DNA of 64,000 nt from Punctularia strigosozonata HHB-11173 SS5 (taxonomy: Eukaryota > Basidiomycota > Agaricomycetes > Corticiales > Punctulariaceae): assembly GCF_000264995.1 (NCBI RefSeq), contig NW_006767435.1, positions 1,632,073 to 1,696,072 of the forward strand, given 5' to 3'. Shown piece after piece: positions 11,774 through 24,311 of this stretch. A model generated the notes under the pieces. That model had not been told where the DNA came from and did no database searches. It worked only from the letters and a program-made list of their open reading frames with translations. The translations under genes and the position numbers were made by a program. How positions within the stretch are numbered: the first letter of the stretch is position 1; each line of letters begins with the position of its first letter.

Positions 11774-13575
11774 CTATGCAACGTCCGAGTATTCCCATTT
11801 CACCCCATCACCCTTTTGCACCTTTGCGTTCGGTTTGCCCTCAAGGAGATCGACGCCCACGCTCCTGAGCGCATTCACACACCACTCAGGGTACCCCTCG
11901 TCGCCAAAGTAATTCGTGAAGAACGTTCGGAGGTATTCAGGGAAGCGAGTTTCCATGATAGCATCGCGAGCACCGCCCATTACTCGCGCTTGGAAGACAA
12001 TGTTATGTTGTGTGATCGCTGACGAAAGACGTTCAGGGTAGGGTCATCATGTTGATCAGGTGTGACGAACCATGGGCTGTGGCCGTTTCGAGGGTCACGG
12101 AATGGTGCAAAGCAGCTCGAGATACTCCTGAACTGCACGTTGGACAAGGACAATCCGCTTCGATTGGTTCAAATGATTTAGCATGTTTGCTCAGACCTGA
12201 GCTGGAGATTAGTTCTGGAGCACAGATGATACTAGGATGTCATGACGCACGTAAATTGAGTGGGCCTTTGAAGGTCAATGCGACCCCAAACCGAGCTGTG
12301 CGGGTAGGAAACACGCAATCGGCCTGTCGCAGTTTAGCCTCGACGGATGTAGCGACCTGTCATAAGGCGCACCATATCGACCCCGAGGGCAACACATACA
12401 AGCAGATCTACGAGAGCGCGTTAGTGAGACATCTCAAGCCACGAACCACGGCATACCTTCGGCGAAACCAATGCCCATTGAATACCGCGGCCCTGTTTGG
12501 TAGTCAGCTCACTGTGCATCGTGCTTCGTATACATCCTGTCTACTCACGGTCATCGGGTAACCGTTGCGCACACTGAGCGATTCTATGCGTCTCGTTAGC
12601 GCCTAATCAGATACCGAGTTGGAGAAGCGCACATCCTCCAAAATACATCTTAGGTAACCATCAGTCAACGCATTCAACACAACGGACAATGAGAGGCCTA
12701 CCTTTCTCCTCACCCCCGCTGAGGCCACCAATCGCATATCCAGCTACTTCGTCCTTCCGCTTGATCATCTCGTCCAAGCAACGATCTCGTAGCTCGGGGC
12801 TCAGTCCTCCTTGCACGATGGCGAAGAGGTTCTGGACTTCTCTTCTTCCGGATTGTTTGTGGTGGGCAATGCACCGGTCCAGCCATCGCACGGAGCGTTC
12901 CGAAGCCTCCTCTACACGCGGACCAACGGTCAAGCTGGAGACTGCGAGCGACGATGAGGGACCTTCAGCCCCGTTTGGAGATCCGCTTCATACGCTAGTG
13001 GACAGACCTACATCATCGAGCTGCATGATGATATCTGCGCCGATGGCATGTTGGATGGAGATGCTTTCCTCTGGGGTGAGCATCGTAGGCTCCCCGGTGA
13101 AAGGCGAGGCGAACATGGCGCCTTCCTCCGTAATCTTAGTGAACTTGCTTAGGGAAACGAGTTGAAAGCCGCCGCTGTCCTGCCGATCATTGAGACACAT
13201 AATTCGACGACTCCGAAATCGTTCGCAGGATGATTAGCTCACAGTCAGCAGGTTATGCTTCCATCCTTGGAACTTGTGTGCCCCGCCTGCCTCCTGCAGA
13301 ACCTTGATCCCTGGTCGGAGGTTGAGGTGGTACGTGTTGTTCAAGATCAGGGTGACGCCGAGGGCTTCAACTTGCTGAGCCGTGAGACCTTTGATGGCCG
13401 CTTGCGTCGCCACGGGCATGAAGGTTGGTAACATCGTCGTCCCATCTGAGAGCCATAGTTATCTACGGATGCTCGAGCGCGGGTCGCCTTCCGGAGAAAG
13501 AGACGCACGAGCCAGAGTCATCTTCGACACCCGCGCCCTAGTCGTGGGGCATCGCGCGAGGACCTCAAACTGCAT
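11774..13575 (-). CDS. QTRT1: Queuine tRNA-ribosyltransferase catalytic subunit
   Basis: Exchanges guanine 34 for queuine in GUN-anticodon tRNAs, usually as a heterodimer with QTRT2. The start is ATG at 13575, because an upstream in-frame TAG excludes an earlier one. Exon 1 ends at 13509. In order I see [49 protein letters not shown], the catalytic-Asp segment [48 protein letters not shown] and the zinc motif DCPCPTC. The end is GVDLLEGKP...YSDVA. Introns are GT-AG throughout, and one exon is only 16 nt (12633-12648, DVFWRI region). Estimated length is about 410 aa, as expected. No QTRT2 partner is in the window. Use of salvaged queuine is inferred from the family. Confidence 0.93.
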
Positions 13576-13920
13576 GTCGCCAATACTCAGACGCTCAGCC
13601 TAGATGAAGAGGTTTTCGACTGAAGAGCAATGAAAAGCAAGGGATGATCATGAACATAGCCACTCCATGTACCACCACCACCACCACCTAAGTACCACCA
13701 CCGTGCAGAGGGCATCTCGGATCATGATCAGGCTTGTAAGCGAATACACATCTTGTCCTCGCTCTGTACGCATACATAATCAGCTGCCTAGAGATATTGC
13801 CTTGGCCGCTGTGACTGTCGCTGTTGGTGCTACATGGTGAGGTTATGAAATGCGGATGTTCTTTGCCTGGCTTCATGATCCTCACTGTAACGAAGCTAAA
13901 CAAGAATGTGGTGCTTGAGA
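13576..13920. repeat. Intergenic with an (ACC)n microsatellite
   Basis: The 345 bp between the tRNA-ribosyltransferase start and the end of the fucosyltransferase-like copy B contain an (ACC)6 tract at 13671-13688 and a short partial echo just after. No gene was seen. Confidence 0.6.
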
Positions 13921-15696
13921 CTACCAAAAGCGATTTGCTATCGGCTCTCTACCATCTACTAGTCGCCTATGGATGATATTACTAGTGAACGAAGACCACT
14001 GCACGGCAATTCATCAGTATATGCGCAAGATCATTCAAAATCCCCATACGAAGGACTCACCCCATTCCCAATGAAAACTGCCGCCTTTCTTGCGATCTCC
14101 ATATCCACCGCCATACCCACCCCGGTTTGCTCGCTATCAAGCACCAAATCCTTGGACAGGATGACGGTGCCCCAGCCATCCGCCCTCAACCCGTCCTGGA
14201 AATCCCTTAACCACCCACCGTCTCCCTCAGATAGCACATGTATTACGTCCAACGGCCTCGCCTCGCCTCTATCGCGATCCCACTCGTACGCCTCCCTCGC
14301 CTCCCTCACCCTCTCCAGCGCCTGCTTGACCGTCGGCCAACACCTCCGCATCACGATCGCCGTATTTGCCTCGGATTCTCCCCCGGGCTCGGTCACGAGC
14401 GGGTCGGGGAGGACCGGCAGCTGGTTCCAGCCGTAGAAGCTCGAGCTCCACTTCGCAAAATGGCGGCACGAGCCCTCGTAATCCCCTCGACGCATGTGCA
14501 CGGCCATCATGCGCGCGAACGGGTCCGGGGACCCTTCGCGCGCGCGCGGGCCGCGCGGGAGGAAGAGATGTTCGTTCCGCGTGACGGCGGATGCCACGAT
14601 CGGGGACGCAGCGAGCAGGCGCGACGTCGGCGAGTCTTTGAATATGTCCCATAGGGGCACCATCCGCGACGAGCCGACGAGCCAGAGGTCAAAGGTCTGA
14701 CAAAATCGCGACACTGTCGTCAGCTCCCGCGAATCCTGCCGTGAGCTGGTGGCCTCTCGCGTTTACGCACCTGTGGAAACCCGTCGTTGCCCGACGGCCC
14801 CGCACGGACATCGATGCACTTTTTTGGCGACTCGCGGAGGAGGCGTGACCAGTGCCGGAGGACCTCGTCGCCCGGCGCGTTCCCGACGTCCCGCTTTGCG
14901 TCGTCGGACCATAAGATCTCGACGTCGTTCGGGTCTTCGCAGACGGTATCCCACCAGCGCTCGCTGATCGACCGTGGAGCGTCGTCCCCCGCCGGCCAGT
15001 TTCCGCCCGCGGTCGGCCCGGATATCAGCGCGCTCAGCGGCGTGCGGGGTGTGGCGGCGCCTTCGCCTTTTTTCCACACGGGGATCGGCCACGGATAATG
15101 GTTGATCGCCCAGCTATCTGTGCGGTATCGCAGCGTCAGGTGGTTACGATGAACTGTATATTAGGCTTGCGACCCACAGTCACGGAATACATAAGCACGC
15201 CCCGAGTCGTACGCGAGGTGCGCACATAGTATCCTGCGGAAAAGAAAGGACGTGTCCCTCGTAAATCTTCCTTGTTTCAGGTGGCTTATGCGGCTCACAG
15301 TTCGGTGAAGACGTTGTTCCACCCCAGGCCTCCGGGCTGCGTAGAAAACTTGACGTAACGCCCGTTCCGGCCTTCCGGGAAGGGCAGCGACAGATTATGC
15401 TGCGGGAGGTTGTCCTCCCATCTTCTGACCGCGTCCCACGACGGCTCCGGCGGCGACTTGAGGTGGCCTCCCTCCCAGCGGACGGGCCGAGGGTCGAGTC
15501 TTCCCGAGCGTTGGACGTTGCGGTACCACCGCGGGACATAGGCGAGCGTGTACGACACGGCGAGAAAGACAGAAACGGCCAGGGACCAACGGACGATGCG
15601 CTGCATGCGGACGTTGAGGGCGCCCTGGCGGTAGCTCGGTAGGATTCCTGAGCGAGACTGACCCCGCTTTGCTTTCCAGTTGACGGGCGGCCACAT
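13921..15696 (-). CDS. Putative type II membrane glycosyltransferase (O-fucosyltransferase-like), copy B
   Basis: Paralogue of copy A in opposite orientation. Five exons: 15696-15299, 15233-15178, 15117-14771, 14696-14061 and 13998-13921, total 1515 nt (504 aa). Exons 2, 3 and 5 are 56, 347 and 78 nt, identical in length to copy A, and intron phases match. A hydrophobic anchor near residues 32-50 (LAVSVFLAVSYTLAYV) is followed by a stem with RNVQRSGRLDPRPVRW, then GGLGWNNVF, AVHMRRGDY, VIHVLSEGDGGW, DMEIARKAAVFIGNG and WSSFTSNIIHRRLVDGRE. The motifs seen in copy A are kept, so both copies look functional. Intron sequences differ, which argues against a very recent duplication. Function is inferred only from HxRRGD-type motifs. 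Confidence 0.75.
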
Positions 15697-16005
15697 GAGG
15701 GGTGCAGACGGGGCCGGGGGGCGGGGGCTTGGACGGAGACAGGGCTGGCAGCAGAACGGCGTAATCGAGACCCGGCTCGTTTACAGGCTCACGTAAATAT
15801 GAGCGCGCGGCGCAGTAACGAGAGCGCTACGATCAGTTCGCCGCTGGAACCTTGACGGTGAAATTGCGGTCTATTGAACCCGTCCGGGCAGTGTGTTCGA
15901 TCCAGGCTCGGGAAGAGATCAGGATGCCAGGGGGTGCAGTTATTGCGGAGCGCTGGAAATGGTGACTATATTGCCATCCTCAAGTGTGGCTCCCGAGATA
16001 ATCAG

Positions 16006-16342
16006 CAAGCCATGCAGTTGCCAGTTGCGGAACCATCAGGACCGAATATAAACAGGACGCAAGCATGGTAGATATTGCGGAGATGCAGCAATTCGAAGTC
16101 GAAGTTCGTCGGGAGCAGAAATCATACTGCCACACCGGCTCCGTGTCCTTCGGATTCGAGTAGATCAGGGTTGGGTGGATGTGAGTGTCGAAAACATTGA
16201 TGCCAAGCTTGTCGGCTCGAAGCACTGGTATTTTGTCCATTCGGCGTCGATACGTACTTGTCTCTTTGATCGGACCTTTCTGATCCGGTGCGAGCGAAGG
16301 ACGCAACAGTATACGGGTTTCATTCCAGCCGTTTTGACTCAT
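16006..16342 (-). pseudogene. Unidentified frameshifted coding remnant
   Basis: A minus-strand frame reads ADKLGINVFDTHIHPTLIY and continues to PVWQYDF. A one-base shift at a short T run then gives another coding-looking stretch, LLPTNFDFELLHLRNIYHAC, ending in a stop. The two halves read like one protein with a single-base deletion. I do not recognise the family. It may be a gene fragment or a sequencing error in a live gene, but no upstream exons were found. Confidence 0.3.
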
Positions 16343-17094
16343 GATTGGCTATGTTTGTGCAGTATCGCCATTGCAACTGCCCAGCGGACAATTCAGCTCC
16401 ACTTCAAGCTTGGGATGGTCCTTATTCCTTACATGAGCGTTAACTTCTCTAGTTCACCCGGTCGCACCCCCCAAATATACTTATAATTAGTGGACGACGA
16501 ACGTCGCAGTCTTGCTTTGTCGTGATTTAACCTTCTGCGACCCTCCTGCGTGTCTGCAACCGACGGCGTTGATGAGTTCGCTGGATGCAAGATGCAGAAA
16601 TGCCCTTATATACTCTATATCGCGATGCTACGTACAAATCGAGACGCTGCGCGCGGATGGCACGGTCCAAGCTTTGATGATCTGAGTCGGATCTTTCGTC
16701 TACACGTACTTCTGTAATCGCCTATTCTATTCGCCTCGTGTTGGCAACTTGGCAAGGACAATTCGCGCCGGGAGAGCGTGTGGAGGCTGGGCCTCGTATA
16801 TAGATATTATATCCGCGCCCGCCGCAGAAACACGGGGGGCTCGTGTTCATTCACAAATGGTGCCGCAGACTTCGACCAGCGTCGCGCGTTGAGAGAACCC
16901 CAGTGCAGAACAGATGTATATCAATTTGTAGCATTTCCTGGCCGCGTTGAGTGGCAGACCAAAGCGCAGGGGATTGACTGACGGAGCCCAGTTTATGGTA
17001 AGTATGCATTATTGGTGAACGTAACTAACGTCCGTTCTCGCATTTGGAACTCCGACCCGCCCCACCTCTTGCGCCTCCCGCGCAGCGGGTTGGC

Positions 17095-17150
17095 TTTAGG
17101 GTTAGTTTTAGGAGGTTAGGAGGTTAGCTTAGAGGTTAGTTAGGGTTAGC
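17095..17150 (+). repeat. Degenerate interstitial telomere-like repeat
   Basis: Repeated TTAGGG/GTTAG units (TTTAGGGTTAG, GGAGGTTAGGAGGTTAG, GTTAGTTAGGGTTAG) over about 55 bp resemble the fungal telomere repeat in degenerate form. They may mark an old break repair or fusion, or may be a simple repeat. Confidence 0.5.
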
Positions 17151-17378
17151 AAGGCTAGTTTGGGTGCTTATGGGATTCGTTGGTGCAGAAAAACACAGAA
17201 GGAAAGCCGAAGAGAGCAGATTTGAGGTCTGACTCTGCAGTCTTTGCGTTGAAGTCATTCAGGTGGAGCTTGAAAAATGAAGAGACTTCATTGGCTGAAA
17301 GGGGGCGGAGTCTCAAATGCGACGATAAACCGTTGGGTGATTAGCATCAAGTTGTAACCATCATAACCTGTCTCGGCA

Positions 17379-17454
17379 TGCTGGGGAATGCTTTTGCGCT
17401 ACGGAAGCTTCCGTAGCGCAAAAGCATTCCGTAGCGCAAAAGCATTCCCCAGCA
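17379..17454. repeat. Long palindrome with duplicated arm (foldback)
   Basis: Positions 17385-17430 form a perfect 46-bp palindrome centred on AAGCTT. The outer arms 17379-17402 and 17431-17454 are a second perfect 24-bp inverted repeat, because an 18-bp piece of the right arm (17413-17430) is repeated at 17431-17448. It lies outside any gene. It could be a foldback or MITE end, a deletion footprint or a hairpin-forming element. No target-site duplication was evident. Confidence 0.7.
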
Positions 17455-17588
17455 CGGAAGGGGCCATAGGGTCCAACACATGGAGTTCAAAAAGGAAGCC
17501 CTACGTTATATCGTCGGGTGTGAAGGAAGATGCCGGTGGCTGTGAGCCTCAGGATACAGGATGAAGCCCGGCGCGCTCGACCTGCCCG

Positions 17589-19422
<1,834 letters not shown>

Positions 19423-19548
19423 TCCGTGGTGTTCGCTCCCCGAAGTTGCGGGAGCGCGCGTAGACGACTGCTTGCACAATAGTGGCCGTATAATTTGATA
19501 GTCCCTAATGCTTTGCGCCATGGTCTGAACAGGATGCACGACGTAAAC

Positions 19549-22217
19549 CTAGTCCACGCGGATCGCGGTGTATAATCGACGGACCGCCCAATATGTCGCG
19601 AGGAAACCAATAGTGCCTGTTAATAATAGGGTTGTCAAATATGTTGAATGCAACAAACAAAACACAAGAACGCACCAGTCACCAAGAAATCGAGAAGCGC
19701 AAGTAGAAGCAGGTACCCGAGATACAACATAAAGCTCGTGGTCGATCCCAGGGATAACCGGGAGATCCAGTAGAACAGACCGTACGCCAATAACCAGAAC
19801 GCACTCCCGCCTCCGGCAAAGAAGGCTCGCCAGTGCCACCTATAGTCCTCCGCGCAAAGTAGGAAGTACGTAAAGAGGATAGAAACCGTGGCTGTTGTGA
19901 GTGCGAATACGCCTGCGGTCAGCGCAAGAAAGCCGAAGGCGTAGTACGCCCGCGAGGCGAAGAGGCTGGAGAGGACAAAGTAGAGCTCTACAAACGCAGC
20001 ACCTGCAACGTATACTGTCATCAAGGGACCTTGTGGCGATTGGTCAGGACGGCATACCGAATGGCAGGATGCCAGCGAGCAATGTGGAGGCCTGCCAAAG
20101 CAAGCGATCAGCGATGGGAACGTGCGGAAGGTAGTGAACGCTCACCCATGGACGGAGATACTTCGGCGGGGGCGGGATCTGCCTGGGTATCTGGTTCACC
20201 CTCACAGGATGCGAAATGGCCTGGAGGATGCAAGATGTGAGTCCCATGCCAAAGTTAGAGCAGGGGCAAACCAACCCCATGTTTGGAACCGAAGTAAGCT
20301 CCGATGGCAGACAATGGTGCTGAAATACCGAACCATAAGACCACGATCAAAAACATCGTCCCTGCGCAGCTAGCGTCAGCGCGACGAGCTGGTAACAATT
20401 ACATATCGACTCACCGAATGGCACAGCGCCGGAGGACCCAGCAATGATGAGGAAAAGGTTGAGCAAGAAGACAATGGCGAACACCACACTTCGGATAACT
20501 AGTCAGATATACCCTCGTGCTGACGGGGAGATCGACTTACGTTGGCAGGGCCGTGGCAGTGACGAAGGAGTTCTTCCTTTTGTTCGTGCCTCCCAAGGAT
20601 GCATATACACGACTTGAGAAGTACCCACCAACACTGGAGATATGGCAGGTTAAGGATGTGCACCATTGACCATACCGAGCTCTGACCTGCCGAAGAACGT
20701 CCAACAAACCATCATCACCGTCGCCAACGAACCTCGGTTGGAAGGCGAGAGGAAACCGAGTAACGCAAAGACTGTAGAGCGCCATGAGCGAACCGAACCA
20801 TGCCAACGATGCGCGGGGAATTACCGAGGGTGACAACGACCATGGCACATAGCTGAGCGCCGTTTCCAACCATGACAGAGAGAATCATTGGATTTTGTGG
20901 TGTACGGAACACCTCGCCATGTACGAGTTTCCAACCGAAATCTTCGGAGACATCCTCGCTGAGGTCAATGGCGTTGTATCTCGAAATCTGGATGAGATGA
21001 GCAAACTGGTGCAGTGATGGAAGCAGAAGGGCACTGACATCCCGAGACACGCTTCGCAACAGGATCATGGAGACCATAACGCAGAGGAACATCACAATGA
21101 TCAGAGAATTGATCAGACTGAACCAATGTATCCTGGGGTCGAAAATATGCAGATAGTTGTCCCATCGCGTAGCCCACGGCGTGTCGGATGCCTGAAGCCA
21201 TAGATTAGCACGCGCGGACGATCACAAGGTGCATTGCGAGCGACTAACATTCCAGTTGACTCTATAAGTATACCGGATGGTGTTGGGGCCCTTTTCGTTG
21301 AGGATCAAGGCAGGCGCTTCGCTGTCGCAATCAGGGGACTCTTCCTGAGAGCCTCCGCGACTGCAACATGGGTAAGCAGACCATCCCGGAATATAATCAA
21401 GCGGGCACGTACCTACTTGGCCACACGAGCACACCGACTATTCGATGGTTTCCCGTACTGGGAGTGTGGTATCTCATCACAATCTCGAAGTGATTGTTCA
21501 AGGCCGGGTTCTCCTCTGAGTACGGCTCCTCGTCGTTGCCAAGGTTGAAGCCCATGTCGAAGAATATGTCCCCCGTCCTGCGATCTTGCTTCATCTCGGC
21601 AGCCGGCAAACCATCCACCAGCCAGTTTATCGCGTAATCTTCGCGTATGCGATCGTTGATGAACTTTGCATCTTCGCCTGGAACGTCCCGAACCACACAT
21701 AGCGTTTGACACGTCCCATTGTTCTCGAGCATTTTCACCTATCGTCTCAAGTGAGGGAGAACCGAGTTACAATGTGCAGTTAACTGCGTACGTCAAAAGG
21801 AGAGTTGAATATACGATCTCCGAACAGGATGCTCCCTAAGGATTCAGGTCGGCTCTTCGGACCACCCGCAGGCTCGCAAAAGTGGAATTTCGGATTGTAG
21901 TAATCATCTACAGGGTGAGGTAAGTACATTGGATAATCCAACGCCGTTGCTGGCAGACGCACAGTTGATGAGAGATTTCTGCTCGGGCGCGTGTCTTGTT
22001 AGTCGTGTACACGCTGGAATGAGAAGTACGATTGACGCACCAGTTTCGCGTCGTCTTTACCCGAAAGCATCGGTGTCAAAGCGTTCACAAGCACGTCCAC
22101 TTGTTCGCCCTTGGCGTAGTCATGGGGTGCGGCACCAGGCAGATAGAACGCATGGGCGCATGAGGCTAGCGAGGTTGCAAGTAACCCAACTCTAAGTAAC
22201 CACCCGCCGGAGGACAT
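19549..22217 (-). CDS. EMP70: EMP70/TM9SF transmembrane protein (nonaspanin)
   Basis: Nine-TM endosome/Golgi protein family. It starts MSSGGWLLRVGLLATSL, a signal peptide ending near HAFYLPG, where the conserved lumenal domain begins. Family landmarks in order: YDYYNPKFHFC, ESLGSILFGDRIFNSP, NGTCQTLC, INDRIREDYAINWLVDGLP, then the membrane half with MILLRSVSRD, RYNAIDLSEDVSEDFGWKLVHG, VYVAGAAFVELYFV, EDYRWHWRAFF and the C-terminal LYTAIRVD, which resembles the KxD/E COPI-binding end of the family. It is split by many short introns. One near 21010-21060 is stopless and in frame, so it appears as an insertion before RYNAIDLS in a naive translation. I did not fix every junction in the middle, so only the span is firm. 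Confidence 0.9.
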
Positions 22218-22776
22218 AACAGATTAAACGACAGCCAGTACTGTATATCTCAGTTATCACGTAGGGCCTGGTATGAGATGCCTAGAGTGCACAGTGCAGC
22301 CAGGTCGTCGGTGGTGAAGGGTGGGGGGTGTCCAAGTCGTGGTCGACCGTCGAGCACGCTGTCAGTCTGCCACTTCTCTCTCAATTACTCTCATCGACTA
22401 CGTAAGGCCGCATATTGGCCGTCCCTATTTCAAGGTCTTCCTCCAGCGATCGACTACGCTAGGCCAAGCCTCTAGCACAACATTGACGCAATGGCCATGG
22501 CACCGCGCTGGCCGTAAATGCTCGTTTATCTTTCTCAGTCCTCTTTGTGCGATGCCGCACGAAGAAGGTCGATCTCAGTAGCGATGACAGAGGCTGAGGC
22601 CTACGTTCCACAAGGTCTCCCAACTTCGTTTGTCATGGATTCTGCCCCGCTTCTGGGAAATGGAGCACGAATTCACCACTACAAAACAACAACCTATACA
22701 CTAAGGATACACCATAGTAGGGTATAATATGAATAATGGGGCGGCGGGGCATCTGGAAGTCCGCCCCTCGACAGAT
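22218..22776. other. Intergenic; no gene seen
   Basis: Between the EMP70 start and the DUO1 stop. Only unrelated short ORFs occur. It presumably holds the EMP70 promoter and the DUO1 3' UTR. Confidence 0.6.
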
Positions 22777-23881
22777 TCACTTGCCGCGACCTCGTAGGGA
22801 GGGTGGTGTACCGCGCGAAGGACCAGACGGCGTTGCACGGGCTCTCGTACTTGTTCCCCGAGCAATACCACTTGTGGACCCTGGTGAGCCTGCATATATG
22901 TCAATTAATGGTAGTCTGCTGAATCAGAAGGAGAAGATCGTACCACCACGGGTAAAGGTGGTCCTCGCAGCAGCGGCCCGTATCGAAGCTCTCGTTCCTC
23001 TGACCCCTCGTACACCGCTGCCCCGTCCCCTCCCCCGAGCCTTCTCTTCCCGCTCTCTTCGTGCCTGTTCTGCTTCCACCTTGGCTAGACGCTCCCTCTC
23101 CTCCAGCTCTTGCCGCTCCCTCTCTCTCCTCTCATCTATCAAACGCCTCTCTTCCTCTCTTCTTAACCTCTCCTCCTCCTCCTTCCTCTCGCGTTCAAGC
23201 GTTTCCTCGTCCTGCGATCATAAACATGAAACAATTAGACTGTTCTGATGCATGACCACGTAAACGTACTGCGTCTGCGCCATGAAAGTCCTCGTCTAAG
23301 AGAATGTTCGTGATCTTCTCGGACCGAGACATGAGTCGCATGTACTTGTCAAGCAATGCATTCGTGACTGTCAGCTGTTCTGAAACCATCTATGCCAACC
23401 AGATATGTAAGTGTAGAAGCACCGTTGATGTAATGTAGTTCATGCGTACATCGGTCTGCGACTTCGCCTCTTTGAGCACTTCGTTGTAGGCGGCGAGCGT
23501 CGTGTTCAGCTTTTGCAAAACGACCAGATCGTGCTGAAGCTTCTCCTCTCTCGTCCGCGACGGCACCTGACGCGCCGCTCCTTGTTGCTCAGCCGCCTCT
23601 TCCTGTCCTGCACGTCCAGTTCCTTCAGCATCGTTCTCGTCCGGATCCGGATCCTCTTCGTTATCTTCGTCGTAAACTTCCGTATCGTCTCTGGGGGCAA
23701 GCAGACTAAACTTGGGCGGCCTTCGTGTCCGAGCTGCTTTCGGTTTGGGCGTCGGATCTATAGACAGCTCCGAGAGGGATAGATCCGCGTTTTGAGACAC
23801 TTCAGGCGATCCCAGAGACGATTCCGAGAGTAAGCGCGAGCCTCCAGGCGCATTCACGAGCACGCTTGATTCGTCCCACAT
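22777..23881 (-). CDS. DUO1: DASH/Dam1 complex subunit DUO1
   Basis: Component of the DASH ring that couples kinetochores to spindle microtubules. Four exons: 23881-23450, 23389-23270, 23211-22944 and 22889-22777, total 933 nt (310 aa). The Duo1 core is EEKLQHDLVVLQKLNTTLAA and VSEQLTVTNALLDKYMRLMS through EKITNILLDEDFHGADA. A long Glu/Arg coiled coil follows, then the basidiomycete-type Gly/Arg tail GVRGVRGTRASIRAAAAR and TSGIARGTSTRARATPSGPS. The start was set at MWDESSVLVNAPGG (23881). The frame is open a little further upstream without an ATG. The N-terminus is acidic and Ser-rich with likely phosphorylation sites, which is inference. Confidence 0.88.
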
Positions 23882-24311
23882 CTGAAGCCTCGTCGGGCGT
23901 GTAGTGCACAACGATGAAGATTCCGACGCGTTCACTGAGGTCGCGTTCGGTGACCACGCGTGATGGCGATAACCCTAACCCTAAAAACGTCCGCCTTCAT
24001 TCAGGATCAGCTTCTGCGTCCGTTCAGTCTCTCGTAATCGCATCTTGTATCCACCGTCGACCATGATGGTCATGCAGTTCAGGCCCACGACCGATTTCCG
24101 GAGAAATATCAAGAACATTCATTTCCATAGTAAGCATGACAGCGGAGCATCGTAACGGGAGGTATCGCATAGGTATCGCAAGGGGTGAAGAAGCAAGATC
24201 GCACATCGACCCAGGTCTCTGGAAATGGTACATATAGACCTGAAATAGGCCTCAGCGGGGAACGTTCGAAAGCAAGCCAAGGATTGAGACATACTGAAAT
24301 ATTGATTCACA
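23882..24311. other. Intergenic with a short telomere-like repeat
   Basis: About 430 bp between DUO1 and the viroplasmin-domain gene. Apart from two CCCTAA units at 23970-23986, nothing coding was found. Confidence 0.5.
23970..23986 (-). repeat. Two telomere-type units (CCCTAA)2
   Basis: TAACCCTAACCCTAAAA contains two exact CCCTAA units 5' of DUO1. This is short enough to be chance or a known promoter-type motif, but it is the second such site in about 7 kb. Confidence 0.45.

Larger units (their letters stand above)
15697..17588. other. Gene-poor interval of 1.9 kb
   Basis: No intact gene was found. It holds the promoter side of copy B, a frameshifted coding remnant on the minus strand (16006-16342), a degenerate TTAGGG-like stretch (17095-17150), a long palindrome (17379-17454) and the 5' side of the mitochondrial TyrRS gene. 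Each is listed separately. Confidence 0.6.

Noticed and set aside
12049-12561. A 170-codon forward ORF
   Set aside because: It lies antisense to four conserved exons of the tRNA-ribosyltransferase gene (zinc motif, PTRTARFG).
14238-14654. Long forward ORFs rich in Arg/Pro/Ala
   Set aside because: Antisense shadow of exon 4 of fucosyltransferase-like copy B, whose exon lengths match copy A.
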